Made by a program: the position numbers and the translations under genes. The notes beneath the pieces are model-generated. The model was given only the letters and a program-made list of their open reading frames with translations, searched no databases and was not told the origin of the DNA. DNA of 64,000 bases from Oscillospiraceae bacterium. Lineage in GTDB: Bacteria > Bacillota > Clostridia > Oscillospirales > Oscillospiraceae. The stretch spans positions 62,001 through 126,000 of the forward strand of contig CAKASQ030000050.1 in the NCBI GenBank assembly GCA_916988195.3, given 5' to 3'. Positions 6,604 through 15,717 of the stretch are shown here, one piece after another. The number at the start of each line of letters is the position of its first letter. The stretch's first letter is position 1.

Positions 6604-7836
6604 ATGAAAGTTATCTACTTGGACTGCTCGATGGGTGCGGCGGGCGATATGTTGATGGCGGCGCTTTATGAGCTGCTGGAAGACAAGCAGGCGTTTTTAG
6701 ATATGATGCGCAGCCTTGGCCTTCCCGGCATCGAAATTTCGGCCGAGCCTGCGGTCAAGTGCGGCATTACCGGTACGCATATGAAGGTGCTGGTCCATGG
6801 CTCGGAGGAGCTCGACAGCTTTCATGAGCACTTGCATGGATGCGAACACGATCATGCGCGCGAGCCCGACCACGCGCACACGCATGCAGGCGAGCACGAG
6901 CACCACCAACACACAGGACTTCACGAGATCGAGCACCTGCTCTCGCATCTGGACCTGCCGCAAACGGTGCGGGACGACGCGCTGGCGGTCTATCATCGGA
7001 TCGCTGAAGCGGAATCGAAGGTGCACGGAAGGCCGGTCGACCAGATTCATTTCCACGAGGTCGGCACGTTAGACGCGCTGGCAGACGTGGTGGGCGTATG
7101 TTTGCTGATGCACCTGCTTGCGCCGGAGAAGGTCTACGCGTCGAGCGTCCATGTCGGGTGCGGGCAGGTCAAATGCGCCCACGGTATTCTCCCTGTCCCG
7201 GCCCCCGCGACGGCGCTTTTGCTTTCTGGCGTGCCGATCTACGGCGGGGCCATTCAAGGCGAGCTCTGCACCCCGACGGGCGCGGCACTTTTAACGCATT
7301 TTGTTACAAAATTCGGCGAGCTCCCCGCCATGCGGCTTTTAAAATCCGGCTATGGGATGGGAACGAAGGACTTCCCCGCTGCAAACTGTGTGCGCGCGAT
7401 GCTGGGAGAACAGGACGCGCCGACGGAGGAAATTCTGGAGCTCTCCTGCAATCTTGACGACTGCACCGGAGAGGCCATCGGCTTTGCAATGGAGCGGTTG
7501 CTGGACGCTGGCGCGCTGGACGTGTATTGGACGAGCGTCGGCATGAAGAAGAACCGCCCCGGCATTTTGCTCACGTGCATGTGCCGTCCGCTAGATCGCG
7601 AAAAAATGGTCGAGCTTCTCTTCCGGCACACGACGACGCTCGGCGTGCGTGAATCGGCCTTCCGCCGCTATACGCTCTCGCGCGAGAGTAAGACCATCCA
7701 GACTCCGGATGGTGATATTCGCGTCAAGGTATCGACCGGCTACGGCGTTACGCGCGAAAAGCCCGAGTTTGAAGACCTCGCAAAAATCGCCCGGAAGACC
7801 GGAAAGAGCTTTTCCGAACTTCAAAAAAGCATCTGA
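6604..7836 (+). CDS. larC: LarC, nickel insertion protein for the pincer nucleotide cofactor
   Basis: 410 residues from ATG 6604 (MKVIYLDCSMGAAGDM), preceded by GAGG at 6591; the frame is open further upstream but those codons lie in the repeat. LarC inserts Ni(II) into pyridinium-3,5-bisthiocarboxylic acid mononucleotide using CTP. Residues ~74-104 are very His-rich (HEHLHGCEHDH...), a likely nickel-binding loop. In Lactiplantibacillus, LarC needs a ribosomal frameshift between two frames; here it is one uninterrupted frame. No larA is present in the window, so the apo-enzyme served is unknown. Confidence 0.93.
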   Translation: MKVIYLDCSMGAAGDMLMAALYELLEDKQAFLDMMRSLGLPGIEISAEPAVKCGITGTHMKVLVHGSEELDSFHEHLHGCEHDHAREPDHAHTHAGEHEHHQHTGLHEIEHLLSHLDLPQTVRDDALAVYHRIAEAESKVHGRPVDQIHFHEVGTLDALADVVGVCLLMHLLAPEKVYASSVHVGCGQVKCAHGILPVPAPATALLLSGVPIYGGAIQGELCTPTGAALLTHFVTKFGELPAMRLLKSGYGMGTKDFPAANCVRAMLGEQDAPTEEILELSCNLDDCTGEAIGFAMERLLDAGALDVYWTSVGMKKNRPGILLTCMCRPLDREKMVELLFRHTTTLGVRESAFRRYTLSRESKTIQTPDGDIRVKVSTGYGVTREKPEFEDLAKIARKTGKSFSELQKSI

Positions 7837-7845
7837 ATATCAAAG

Positions 7846-7887
7846 CGCCGCGGCTCACAGACAGAATGTGAACCGCGGCGTTTCTTT
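7846..7887 (+). terminator. terminator of the lar operon
   Basis: Stem CGCCGCGG-C-TCACA (7846-7859) pairs with TGTGA-A-CCGCGGCG (7867-7880), followed by TTTCTTT. It lies 9 bases after the larC stop. Confidence 0.8.
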
Positions 7888-7890
7888 CCA

Positions 7891-7930
7891 AAATACAAAA
7901 CCCGCGCGATCCTTCTTTGGACTGCGCGGG
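7891..7930 (-). terminator. terminator of xerD
   Basis: On the minus strand CCCGCGC (7930-7924) pairs with GCGCGGG (7907-7901), followed by TTTTGTATTT. It faces the lar terminator between convergent genes. Confidence 0.75.
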
Positions 7931-7935
7931 CGATT

Positions 7936-8817
7936 TTATGCCTTCGGGTGATACTTATTATAGACGGATTTCAGGTTCTGCTTGACGAGGTGTGCATAGA
8001 CCTGTGTGGAGGAAATGTCGCTGTGGCCGAGCATCTCCTGAATGGAACGAAGGTCTGCGCCGTTCTCTAACAGATGCGCGGCGAAGCTGTGCCGCAGCGT
8101 GTGCGGCGTGATGTCCTTGTCGATCTGTGCCTTCTCCTGGTAGAACTTGATGATCTTCCAGAAGCCCTGCCGGCTCATTCGCTCGCCGGAGACGTTCACA
8201 AAAAGCGAATGCTCCGAAGGATTCGCCAGCATCTTGAGCCGCACGTCGTCGATGTAGGTATGAAGCGCCTGCACAGCCTCGGGATAAAGTGGAATGATTC
8301 TCGTCTTCCCGCCGGACTCGCAGCGAATAAAGCCGCCCGTGATGCTCACGTCGTCGATGTTTAGGTTGATGAGCTCACTGACGCGGATGCCGGTCGCGTA
8401 CAAAACCTCGAGCATTGCCTTGTCGCGGCAGCCCTTCATATCGCTCGTGCGCGGCTGCTCGAGAAGGAGCTCGACCTCTTTTCCGGTCAGGATCTGCGGC
8501 AGCTTTTTTTCGGCCTTTTCGACCTTGATGTTATGTACCGGGTTCTTCTCGATCTCATCTTCCGATAAGGCGAACAGATACAGGCTCTTGAGCGAGGCCA
8601 GACACCGGGACACCGTCGCCGGAGATTTCCCGATCGATTGCAGCCACTGCATGTACGCGCTCACGACGCTCTGATCGGCGTCGAGCACGTCAACGTCAAT
8701 GCCGGACAGATATGACGCGTACTGCCGGATGTCCCGCATGTAAGACGAGACGGTGTTGGCAGAGGCGTGTTTGGTGTGGATCAAATAATCTTCGTATCTG
8801 GCAATGATGTTGTCCAT
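7936..8817 (-). CDS. xerD: Tyrosine recombinase, XerD-like
   Basis: 293 residues from ATG 8817 (MDNIIARYEDYLI), with GGAAGG 8 bases upstream; the frame is open much further upstream without support. It has an N-terminal SAM-like domain (residues ~1-85) and a catalytic domain with Arg in TGIRVSEL, Lys in SGGKTR, HTLRHSFAAHLL, LGHSDISSTQ and the Tyr of VYAHL. XerC/XerD enzymes resolve chromosome dimers at dif. Size and sequence fit the housekeeping enzyme rather than a phage integrase. It stands alone behind a promoter about 230 bases upstream. Confidence 0.88.
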   Translation of the reverse strand: MDNIIARYEDYLIHTKHASANTVSSYMRDIRQYASYLSGIDVDVLDADQSVVSAYMQWLQSIGKSPATVSRCLASLKSLYLFALSEDEIEKNPVHNIKVEKAEKKLPQILTGKEVELLLEQPRTSDMKGCRDKAMLEVLYATGIRVSELINLNIDDVSITGGFIRCESGGKTRIIPLYPEAVQALHTYIDDVRLKMLANPSEHSLFVNVSGERMSRQGFWKIIKFYQEKAQIDKDITPHTLRHSFAAHLLENGADLRSIQEMLGHSDISSTQVYAHLVKQNLKSVYNKYHPKA

Positions 8818-9052
8818 GGCTCTGACCTTCCAAACTTGCGGCGTTCCTGCATTGGGCGGTACGTTGTGGAAAATCCGGCACGACGCTTCCCTGCGGCACA
8901 AGATGTGGTATGAATCAACGTGCGCAGGCGTATGCAGAGTTTCCGGACGAACCGCGCGGAGCGGGCGCTGCCGCAGCATGATCCCGGCGCAAACGGCGCG
9001 AATTATGAAATCCGCGTTATTTCTACCGATGGGAAATCCGGGAAGTGTCCTT

Positions 9053-9081
9053 ACTATAGCGCAAATCGCTTGAGATTTCAA
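9053..9081 (-). promoter_or_regulatory. sigma-A promoter upstream of xerD
   Basis: TTGAAA (9081-9076), 17 bases, TATAGT (9058-9053). It would give xerD a leader of roughly 230 bases (8818 to ~9046) in which I see no gene. Confidence 0.55.
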
Positions 9082-9113
9082 GAAAAATCGGAACTTTTCG
9101 AAATCTTTGTAAA

Positions 9114-9149
9114 TTATGACAAAGCGTTATGTCAATGGTATTATGTCAA
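9114..9149. repeat. three short direct repeats TTATGNCAA
   Basis: TTATGACAA (9114-9122), TTATGTCAA (9127-9135) and TTATGTCAA (9141-9149), spaced 13 and 14 bases, just upstream of the xerD promoter. Possibly an operator. The rest of 8818-9317 shows no gene. Confidence 0.4.
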
Positions 9150-9317
9150 ATCCGCAACTGAAGGCCGTCCAAAAACCGAACTTTTCCGGAAACTCCACCA
9201 CATCTAGTAGTGCCTTCGCGGGCAAAAATCCAGATATGGCTTATGAAAGAAAACTTGCACGTGTCCTGCATGATGTAAATTTAATTTACCCCTTTGCCGT
9301 TTGCAAGCTTTCCTGCA

Positions 9318-9713
9318 TCATCGTCTGCGCCTCGTCTTCGGCTTCCGGCTGACGAGCAGCGCCGCCAGGATTGCCGCGCCAATGGGCGGCAAACAGACCG
9401 CCAATCCGTCCGTCGGCGCTGCGCCCACAAACAGCAGGTTCCCGAGCAGCAGCAAAAGTAAATACCCGCCCACGCTGAGCAACGTCATCGGAAGCCGCCG
9501 CTGCGAAAACCCCTTCGCCGCAAGAAGACTTCCAAGGAACGCCGCCAATGCGTTCGCGCAAAGAGCCGCCGTCCGGATACTCCCCTGCCCGATCGCGCCG
9601 CCAAGCGTGAGCGCCGCCATGACCGCCGTCAGCGCCAGCATGAATCCCAGCTCTGCCGCGCTCCCGATTACAATCTGCGCAGGCACGCTCCGAGCTGCCT
9701 TTTTCTTTCCCAT
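9318..9713 (-). CDS. TIGR04086-type small membrane protein
   Basis: 131 residues with four hydrophobic helices (about residues 15-45, 48-68, 77-97, 103-122) and a basic C-terminal tail (RKPKTRRRR). Pattern and size match the TIGR04086/YrzE family, found in many Clostridia, with no known function. It begins at ATG 9713 after GGGGGA. It is monocistronic behind its own promoter. No catalytic residues are visible. The family match is from memory of the pattern, so moderately sure. Confidence 0.7.
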   Translation of the reverse strand: MGKKKAARSVPAQIVIGSAAELGFMLALTAVMAALTLGGAIGQGSIRTAALCANALAAFLGSLLAAKGFSQRRLPMTLLSVGGYLLLLLLGNLLFVGAAPTDGLAVCLPPIGAAILAALLVSRKPKTRRRR

Positions 9714-9794
9714 ATGTTCGTCCCCCTTTTTGCTACAGCGTATGTACAGGCCATCCGATTTATTCCGGCACAGGTTTTCTTATAGTTTACCGTA

Positions 9795-9822
9795 ATCATA
9801 ACACGCAAGCTGCACCGCACAA
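9795..9822 (-). promoter_or_regulatory. sigma-A promoter for the TIGR04086-type gene
   Basis: TTGTGC (9822-9817), 16 bases, TATGAT (9800-9795), about 80 bases upstream of the start. Confidence 0.5.
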
Positions 9823-9823
9823 G

Positions 9824-9853
9824 TTATTCACACTGTCCACAGAGTTTTGCACA
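9824..9853 (+). other. cluster of DnaA-box-like 9-mers
   Basis: TTATTCACA (9824-9832) and TTTTGCACA (9845-9853) both fit TTWTNCACA. CTGTCCACA (9833-9841) between them fits less well. No dnaA, dnaN or AT-rich unwinding region is nearby, so this is not offered as an origin. The remaining 9714-10006 holds no gene. Confidence 0.35.
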
Positions 9854-10006
9854 TCCGAAAATTATCCTGTTTACAAGCAGAATTTCTATTTCTGGAAGGA
9901 TATAGGGCGTTCAAAAAATGAAGAACTTCGCCGCATAAAGGTGCGAAAATGATTGACATAAAACCGTAATTATTTACATAATGTAACTTTTTGCAGCGCA
10001 GCCGTC

Positions 10007-10039
10007 AAAAAAAGAGCGCGCAGCTATTGCTGTGCGCCC
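10007..10039 (-). terminator. terminator of the polA-rimI-tsaD operon
   Basis: Minus strand GGGCGCACAGC (from 10039) pairs with GCTGCGCGCTC with one mismatch, followed by seven T (10013-10007). It lies 16 bases after the tsaD stop. Confidence 0.8.
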
Positions 10040-10055
10040 TTTCCGGATACTTGTT

Positions 10056-11072
10056 TTATTCGTAGCTCTGCTCGATGGAGCGTGTGGCAAAGGCGTTGAG
10101 ATTCTGCCCTGCCCGCGTTCCGGCGAGAAATTCATAGTAGCCCTGGCTGCCGATCATCGCGCCGTTGTCGCCGCAGAGGGAAAGCGGCGGCGTGTAGAGC
10201 GTCGCGCCGAGCTTTTCGCAGGCCGTTTTAAAATCCGCACGGATGCGGGAATTGGCCGCTACGCCGCCCGCAATTGCAAGCTTCCGGTAGCCGCTTTCCT
10301 TCACAGCCTGCATCGTCCGCGGCACGAGCATTTCACTGACCGCCTTGGAAAACGACGCGCAAAGAGACGGCACGTCGACAGATTCGCCCTTTTGCTCGTG
10401 CATGTGGATGAGATTGAGCGCCGCCGTCTTGAGTCCGGAGAACGACATGTCGAGGGGATTCCCGGACAGCTTCGTGTGCGGCAACGGATATTTTTCCTCG
10501 TCTCCCGTCTTCGCGCACCGATCCAACGCCGCGCCGCCGGGATACGGCATACCAAGCACGCGTGCAACCTTGTCAAAGCACTCCCCCGCCGCGTCGTCCC
10601 GCGTGGTGCCGAGAATTCTAAAGTCCGTGTAGCCCCGCACGTCGACAATCAGCGTGTGCCCGCCCGAGACGACGAGGCAGATAAAGGGCGGCTCCAGCTC
10701 CGGGTACGCAAGGTAATTTGCCGCGATGTGGCCGCGGATATGGTGCACCGGCACCAGCGGAAGCCCCATGGCGTAAGCCGCCGCTTTCGCGAAATTCACG
10801 CCGACCAGAACCGCGCCGATCAGCCCCGGCGCATACGTCACGGCAATTGCGTCCAAGTCCTTGCGCGTAAGGCCACTTGTTACGAGCGCCTGATCCGCCA
10901 AACCGTAAATCGCCTCAATATGCTTGCGCGACGCAATTTCCGGCACAACGCCGCCGTAGAGCTTGTGAAGCTCCACCTGTGACGCAATGCAGTCGGTCAA
11001 AATTTCGCGCCCATCGCGCACGATGGCAACCGCCGTTTCATCGCACGAGGACTCTACTGATAAAATATTCAT
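10056..11072 (-). CDS. tsaD: tRNA N6-adenosine threonylcarbamoyltransferase
   Basis: 338 residues. TsaD transfers the threonylcarbamoyl group to A37 of ANN-decoding tRNAs. It has the ASKHA ATPase fold: N-terminal MNILSVESSCDETAVAIV, metal-binding HHIRGH near residue 110, and the GGVAANSRIR pattern near residue 270. Its start overlaps the rimI stop by 4 bases. Partners TsaB and TsaE are not in the window. Length is normal. Confidence 0.96.
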   Translation of the reverse strand: MNILSVESSCDETAVAIVRDGREILTDCIASQVELHKLYGGVVPEIASRKHIEAIYGLADQALVTSGLTRKDLDAIAVTYAPGLIGAVLVGVNFAKAAAYAMGLPLVPVHHIRGHIAANYLAYPELEPPFICLVVSGGHTLIVDVRGYTDFRILGTTRDDAAGECFDKVARVLGMPYPGGAALDRCAKTGDEEKYPLPHTKLSGNPLDMSFSGLKTAALNLIHMHEQKGESVDVPSLCASFSKAVSEMLVPRTMQAVKESGYRKLAIAGGVAANSRIRADFKTACEKLGATLYTPPLSLCGDNGAMIGSQGYYEFLAGTRAGQNLNAFATRSIEQSYE

Positions 11073-11515
11073 GCCAGACCGTCCTTTCTGAGGATGCGCG
11101 CATCCTCCTTCGGGTGAAAGTAATAGTTGGGGCGCTTTCCCACCTGCAAGAAGCCGAAGCCTTCATAGAGCCGGATCGCAGCCTCATTGGAATCGCGTAC
11201 CTCGAGCGTCAGCGACTGAACGCCTTTATCCGCCAGACGCGCGCAGAGCGCCAGAATCAGCTTTTTCGCGATCCCCTGCCGCTGCGCATCTTTCCGGACG
11301 GCGATGTTCATCATATCCGCCTCATCCAGAACGCTCTGGCTTCCGATATATCCGAGCACCGTGTCTCCGTTTTTCGCAACGAGCCACAGACTCAGCTCGT
11401 TTTCGAGCTCATGCGATAAGACGCTCTCCGGCCACGGGTCGGAAAAGCAAGCTTTCTCCAGCTCCGCCACCTGCGGCACATCGGCCGCCTGCATCGGTAA
11501 AATTTGTACGTCCAT
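11069..11515 (-). CDS. rimI: Ribosomal-protein-alanine N-acetyltransferase
   Basis: 148 residues from ATG 11515, which overlaps the polA stop as TGATG; a GTG one codon upstream is possible. It is a GNAT-fold enzyme: acetyl-CoA loop in RKDAQRQGIAKKL and C-terminal NEAAIRLYEGFGFLQVG. RimI acetylates the N-terminus of ribosomal protein S18 in Escherichia coli; in Firmicutes it commonly sits next to tsaD, as here, and the target is less certain. Confidence 0.88.
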   Translation of the reverse strand: MDVQILPMQAADVPQVAELEKACFSDPWPESVLSHELENELSLWLVAKNGDTVLGYIGSQSVLDEADMMNIAVRKDAQRQGIAKKLILALCARLADKGVQSLTLEVRDSNEAAIRLYEGFGFLQVGKRPNYYFHPKEDARILRKDGLA

Positions 11516-14124
11516 CACTTCGCCTCATACCAGCTCGCGCCGCTCTTGGCCTCGGCCAGCAGCGGAACAGAGAGCTTCGCCACATGCTCCATCTGCTCGG
11601 TCAGAAGCGCTGTCACCTGCTCGCGCTCTTCGATCGGGCACTCGACAATCAGCTCGTCGTGTACCTGCAAGACGAGCCTCGCTTGAAGCTTCTGCTCGCG
11701 AAGCGCCTTGTCCACATGAATCATCGCGAGCTTGATGATATCCGCCGCCGTGCCCTGAATGGGCGTGTTGAGCGCGACGCGCTCGCCAAACGAACGGATG
11801 TTGAAATTGCTGCTCTTGAGCTCAGGAAGATTGCGCCTGCGCCCAAACATCGTCGTTACAAAGCCATCCTGCTTCGCCTGCGCAACGATATGTTTCATGT
11901 ATTCCCGCACGCCTGCGTAATTCTGAAGATAGTTTTCGATATACGCCTTTGCTTCCTTGCGCGTCACGCCGATATCCTCGGCAAGGGAAAACTCCGAAAT
12001 GCCGTAGACGATGCCAAAATTGACGGCCTTCGCGTGCCGGCGCATGAGGGGCGTCACGTCCTCGGGCGCAACACGGAAGACCTGCGCGGCCGTCGCCGTG
12101 TGGATGTCCATGCCAGAGGTAAACGCTGCCTGCATGTGCGCGTCGTTTGCGATATGCGCCAGAACGCGCAGCTCAATCTGGCTGTAGTCCGCGTCAACGA
12201 ACACCCAGCCGTCCTTCGGCACGAACATTTTTCGGATTTCGCTCCCAAGCTCCGTGCGCACGGGGATGTTCTGGAGATTCGGCTCGGTGGAGCTGAGCCG
12301 CCCGGTCGCCGTGACCATGTTCTGGAACGTCGTGTGGATCCGGCCGTCGTCTGCAATCTCCTTGACAAGGCCGTCGGCGTAGGTCGATTTCAGCTTTGTA
12401 AGCGTCCGGTAGTCTAAGATTGCCTCGACGATCGGGTGGCGGCTCTTGAGCTTTTCAAGGACCTCCGCATTCGTCGAGTAGCCGCTTTTTGTCTTCTTGA
12501 CGGGCGGAAGCCCCAGCCTTTCAAAGAGGATCTCGCCAAGCTGCTTGGGAGAGTTGATGTTGAATTCCTGCCCGGCATAGCGGAAAATATCCGCCTGATC
12601 TTTTTGGATGCCGACCTCGAGCATATTGCCGAACGCGACGAGCGCCATCTGATCGACGAGTACGCCCCGCGTCTCCATCCGCGCCAGCACCGCGCAAAGG
12701 GGCAATTCGATCTCATAATAGAGCTTCTCCATGCCGCATTCGCGCAGCTTCCTAGGTAGCACCGCATAGAGCGCCGCAACCGCCGCAGATTGGGCCAGAA
12801 GCGCTGCCTGTTCCGCCGCTTCCTTCCCGATCCGCGCTTCGTCCGCATAGCCGATCTGCGCGCCGCAATACTGCGAGAAAACGTCATCCAGCTTATAATC
12901 GCCCCGCGTCGCGTCCAGATCATAGGCAGCAAGCGCCGTGTCGAAAAGAAAACCTTCCGCCGGGATGCCGCGCTCGAGAAGCGTTCGCATGAGGCTCTTG
13001 CAGTCATGTGTGACTTTCTTGACAGATGCGCCGAACAGAGTTGACATAAAATCATTATCCAGCACGGCTTCACCAGAGAACAGGAAGCCTGCATCCTCCA
13101 GCTGGACCGCGATTTTTGATACGTCGTCCGATGCAATCAAGTTTACGTAATGCTTTTTTGAGAGCTTTGCAGCAATTTCGCGCGCCTGCGCGGCGTCCGT
13201 GACGATTTCGCAAGTATAGACCGCCTCGATCTTCTCCTGCGGCTTTGACGCCTCCTGCGGCGCGTGCAGGCCGTAGCGGGCGATCAGACGCGTGAACTCC
13301 AGCTTGCGGAACAGCGCATAGAGTGCGTCGTTGTTGGCCTCCCGCACAAGATTTCGCTCCGGAATAAAATCTACCGGCGCATTTTTGCGGATGGTCGCCA
13401 GGTCATAGGACAGATACGCCTGCTCGCGGTCTTTCTCCAATTTTTTGCGCACGGATTCCTTGATCTCCGGCAGGTGCTCATAAATGCCGTCCAGCGTTCC
13501 GTATTCCAAAAGCAGGCCCGTCGCCGTCTTGGGGCCGATGCCCGCCACACCCGGGATATTATCCGAGCTGTCACCCATAAGGCTCTTGAGATCAACAAGG
13601 CGCACGGGGTCGAAGCCATACTCCGCGCGGAACACGTCGGGGGTATAGTTTGTCGTGATGGTCTGTCCGGATTTCGATGTGACGAGCTTGACCGTGACGC
13701 GGTCCGTCACCAGCTGCAAAGAATCCCGGTCGCCCGTGACGATCACGCAGTCTTCTCCCTCGCGCGCGCAGATTTCCCCCGCCGTGCCCAAAATATCGTC
13801 CGCTTCCCAGCCCTCACATTCGTAGATGGGGATGTTCATCGCGCCCAAGACCTCTTTCATCAGCGGCATCTGCATTGCCAGCTCCTCCGGCATCGGATGG
13901 CGCGTGGCTTTATAGCCGTCGTAGGCCAGATGGCGGAACGTCGGCGCTTTGAGGTCGAACGCGACGCATAGCGCGTCGGGCTGCTCGTCGGCGCGCAGGC
14001 GCTCTAAAATATTCAGAAATCCGTAGATCGCGTTCGTATACACGCCGTCCTTCGTGCTCAGAAGACGCACGCCGTAGAACGCGCGGTTGATGATGCTGTT
14101 GCCGTCTAAAATCATCAGCTTCAT
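11515..14124 (-). CDS. polA: DNA polymerase I
   Basis: 869 residues. Domains in order: 5' nuclease (residues 1-~290, MKLMILDGNSIINRAFYG), an exonuclease-like domain (~300-480) and the polymerase (~500-869, with VDADYSQIELRVLAHIA, RRHAKAVNFGIVYG and LVLQVHDELIVE). In the exonuclease domain the usual first D-x-E is replaced by NLIASDDVSK, so 3'-5' proofreading is probably absent, as in many Firmicutes. It acts in Okazaki fragment maturation and repair. It starts the polA-rimI-tsaD operon. Confidence 0.96.
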   Translation of the reverse strand: MKLMILDGNSIINRAFYGVRLLSTKDGVYTNAIYGFLNILERLRADEQPDALCVAFDLKAPTFRHLAYDGYKATRHPMPEELAMQMPLMKEVLGAMNIPIYECEGWEADDILGTAGEICAREGEDCVIVTGDRDSLQLVTDRVTVKLVTSKSGQTITTNYTPDVFRAEYGFDPVRLVDLKSLMGDSSDNIPGVAGIGPKTATGLLLEYGTLDGIYEHLPEIKESVRKKLEKDREQAYLSYDLATIRKNAPVDFIPERNLVREANNDALYALFRKLEFTRLIARYGLHAPQEASKPQEKIEAVYTCEIVTDAAQAREIAAKLSKKHYVNLIASDDVSKIAVQLEDAGFLFSGEAVLDNDFMSTLFGASVKKVTHDCKSLMRTLLERGIPAEGFLFDTALAAYDLDATRGDYKLDDVFSQYCGAQIGYADEARIGKEAAEQAALLAQSAAVAALYAVLPRKLRECGMEKLYYEIELPLCAVLARMETRGVLVDQMALVAFGNMLEVGIQKDQADIFRYAGQEFNINSPKQLGEILFERLGLPPVKKTKSGYSTNAEVLEKLKSRHPIVEAILDYRTLTKLKSTYADGLVKEIADDGRIHTTFQNMVTATGRLSSTEPNLQNIPVRTELGSEIRKMFVPKDGWVFVDADYSQIELRVLAHIANDAHMQAAFTSGMDIHTATAAQVFRVAPEDVTPLMRRHAKAVNFGIVYGISEFSLAEDIGVTRKEAKAYIENYLQNYAGVREYMKHIVAQAKQDGFVTTMFGRRRNLPELKSSNFNIRSFGERVALNTPIQGTAADIIKLAMIHVDKALREQKLQARLVLQVHDELIVECPIEEREQVTALLTEQMEHVAKLSVPLLAEAKSGASWYEAK

Positions 14125-14169
14125 GGGAAAGCTCCTTTTCGCTCATTTGGCATATACCAATGCAACGTT

Positions 14170-14198
14170 ATCATACCACAAAGCTGCGCCTCTTGCAA
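14170..14198 (-). promoter_or_regulatory. sigma-A promoter of polA
   Basis: TTGCAA (14198-14193), 17 bases ending in CTTTGTGG, TATGAT (14175-14170). About 45 bases upstream of the polA start. Confidence 0.75.
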
Positions 14199-14202
14199 CG
14201 AA

Positions 14203-14228
14203 GGAAAAGAGCAAGCCGGACGGCCTGC
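14203..14228 (-). terminator. terminator of cysE-cysS
   Basis: Minus strand GCAGGCCG (14228-14221) pairs with CGGCTTGC (14218-14211), one G-U pair, then TCTTTTCC. Confidence 0.65.
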
Positions 14229-14248
14229 CCCTTTCGGTTTCGATGCAA

Positions 14249-15700
14249 TTATACGCGGTTCCACTTTGCGCCGCCCGGAATATCGGTCAGCTCGATACCT
14301 TCCGCTTTGAGTTCGTCGCGAATTTGATCGGCCTCGGCAAAATTCTTCGCTTTCTTGGCCTCGTACCGCGCGCGGATCTTCGCCTCCACAGCCGCATCCT
14401 GCTCGCCGGACTCGGAGACGATGTTGTACTCGCCGCCGCTCCCCTTTGCGCTGGCCGCCTTTTTGCGCGCCTCTTCCGCTTTTTTAAGAAGGTCGAGGCT
14501 CAGCACCTTGTCAAAGTCGTCAAGGAGGTACAGCTTCGTGGCGTCGTTCGTCTGGTACTTGAGAACGTCGTAGAGCGCCGTAATGCCGAGCGACGTGTTG
14601 AGATCGTTTCCAAGCGCCTTGTTGAACTTCTCACGCAGCGCCGTGACGGCATCCTCGTCGATCGGCTCATCGGAGGGCTTCAGTGCGGCAATTTTCGCAA
14701 TCAGCTTCTGGTACGTGCCCATCGCGTTGTCCAGGTTTTCCCACGAGAAGACGAGGTTCTTGCGGTAGTGGCTCTGCAGGCAGAACAGGCGGTAAGCCAG
14801 CGGGTCATAGCCCTTCTGCTCGAGAAGAGAAACCGTCAAAAACTCGCCTTTGGACTTCGACATCTTGCCGGACGTGGTGTTCAGGTGCATCACGTGCATC
14901 CAGTAGTTGCACCAGTGGTGGCCGATGTAGCTCTCGGACTGGGCAATCTCGTTCGTGTGGTGAGGGAAGGCGTTGTCAATGCCGCCGCAGTGGATATCGA
15001 GGTCTTCGCCGAGGTACTTGAGCGAAATACCGGAGCACTCGATGTGCCAGCCGGGATAGCCCACACCCCACGGGGAGTCCCACTTGAGCGCCTGATCTTC
15101 GAACTTCGACTTTGTGAACCAGAGCACGAAATCGTTCTTGTTGCGCTTGTTCGTGTCTTCCTCCACACCCTCGCGCACGCCGACAGCCAGATCTTCCTCG
15201 TTGTGGTCGTTGAAGATATAGTACTTTTCGAGCTTCGACGTGTCAAAATACACGTTGCCGCCCGCCTGATACGCATATCCGGTATCGAGCAGCTTTGTGA
15301 TGATCTTGATATACTCGTCGATGCAGCCGGTTGCAGGCTGGACCACGTCGGGCCGCTTGATGTTGAGCTTTCGGCAGTCGTCAAAGAACGCATCCGTGTA
15401 GAATTTCGCGATTTCCATGACGCTCTTGTGCTCGCGTTTTGCGCCCTTGAGCATCTTGTCTTCGCCTTCGTCCGCGTCCGAGGTCAGGTGTCCCACGTCT
15501 GTGATGTTCATGACGCGCTTAACCGGGTAGCCGATGTAGCGCAGATACTTCTCCAGCACGTCCTCCATGATATAGCTGCGGAGATTGCCGATGTGGGCAA
15601 AATGGTAGACCGTGGGGCCGCAGGTATACATTTTGACGAGCTTGGGGTCGTTGGGGATAAACTCCTCCTTTTTGTGCGATGCAGAATTATAAAGATACAT
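14249..15700 (-). CDS. cysS: Cysteinyl-tRNA synthetase
   Basis: 483 residues. A class I synthetase that charges tRNA-Cys. Signatures: [13 protein letters not shown] near residues 28-40 (HIGH-type motif and zinc Cys), [15 protein letters not shown] with zinc ligands (residues ~208-222), and KMSKSKGEF near residue 270. The C-terminal anticodon-binding region ends in [14 protein letters not shown]. It follows cysE by 17 bases and shares its Cys-responsive T-box leader. Confidence 0.97.
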   Translation of the reverse strand: MYLYNSASHKKEEFIPNDPKLVKMYTCGPTVYHFAHIGNLRSYIMEDVLEKYLRYIGYPVKRVMNITDVGHLTSDADEGEDKMLKGAKREHKSVMEIAKFYTDAFFDDCRKLNIKRPDVVQPATGCIDEYIKIITKLLDTGYAYQAGGNVYFDTSKLEKYYIFNDHNEEDLAVGVREGVEEDTNKRNKNDFVLWFTKSKFEDQALKWDSPWGVGYPGWHIECSGISLKYLGEDLDIHCGGIDNAFPHHTNEIAQSESYIGHHWCNYWMHVMHLNTTSGKMSKSKGEFLTVSLLEQKGYDPLAYRLFCLQSHYRKNLVFSWENLDNAMGTYQKLIAKIAALKPSDEPIDEDAVTALREKFNKALGNDLNTSLGITALYDVLKYQTNDATKLYLLDDFDKVLSLDLLKKAEEARKKAASAKGSGGEYNIVSESGEQDAAVEAKIRARYEAKKAKNFAEADQIRDELKAEGIELTDIPGGAKWNRV

Positions 15701-15717
15701 GTCATTTCCTCCTGTAA

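Noticed and set aside
7936-8817. xerD as the integrase of the 43.8-60.7 kb island
   Set aside because: It is 35 kb away among core genes and resembles the housekeeping XerC/XerD type.
9824-9853. Replication origin
   Set aside because: DnaA-box-like sites are present but there is no dnaA, dnaN, gyrB or AT-rich unwinding region.
9954-9984. Plus-strand promoter TTGACA-N18-CATAAT with a possible small RNA
   Set aside because: No gene follows on the plus strand, and the hairpin downstream serves the opposite strand with no T-run on this one.
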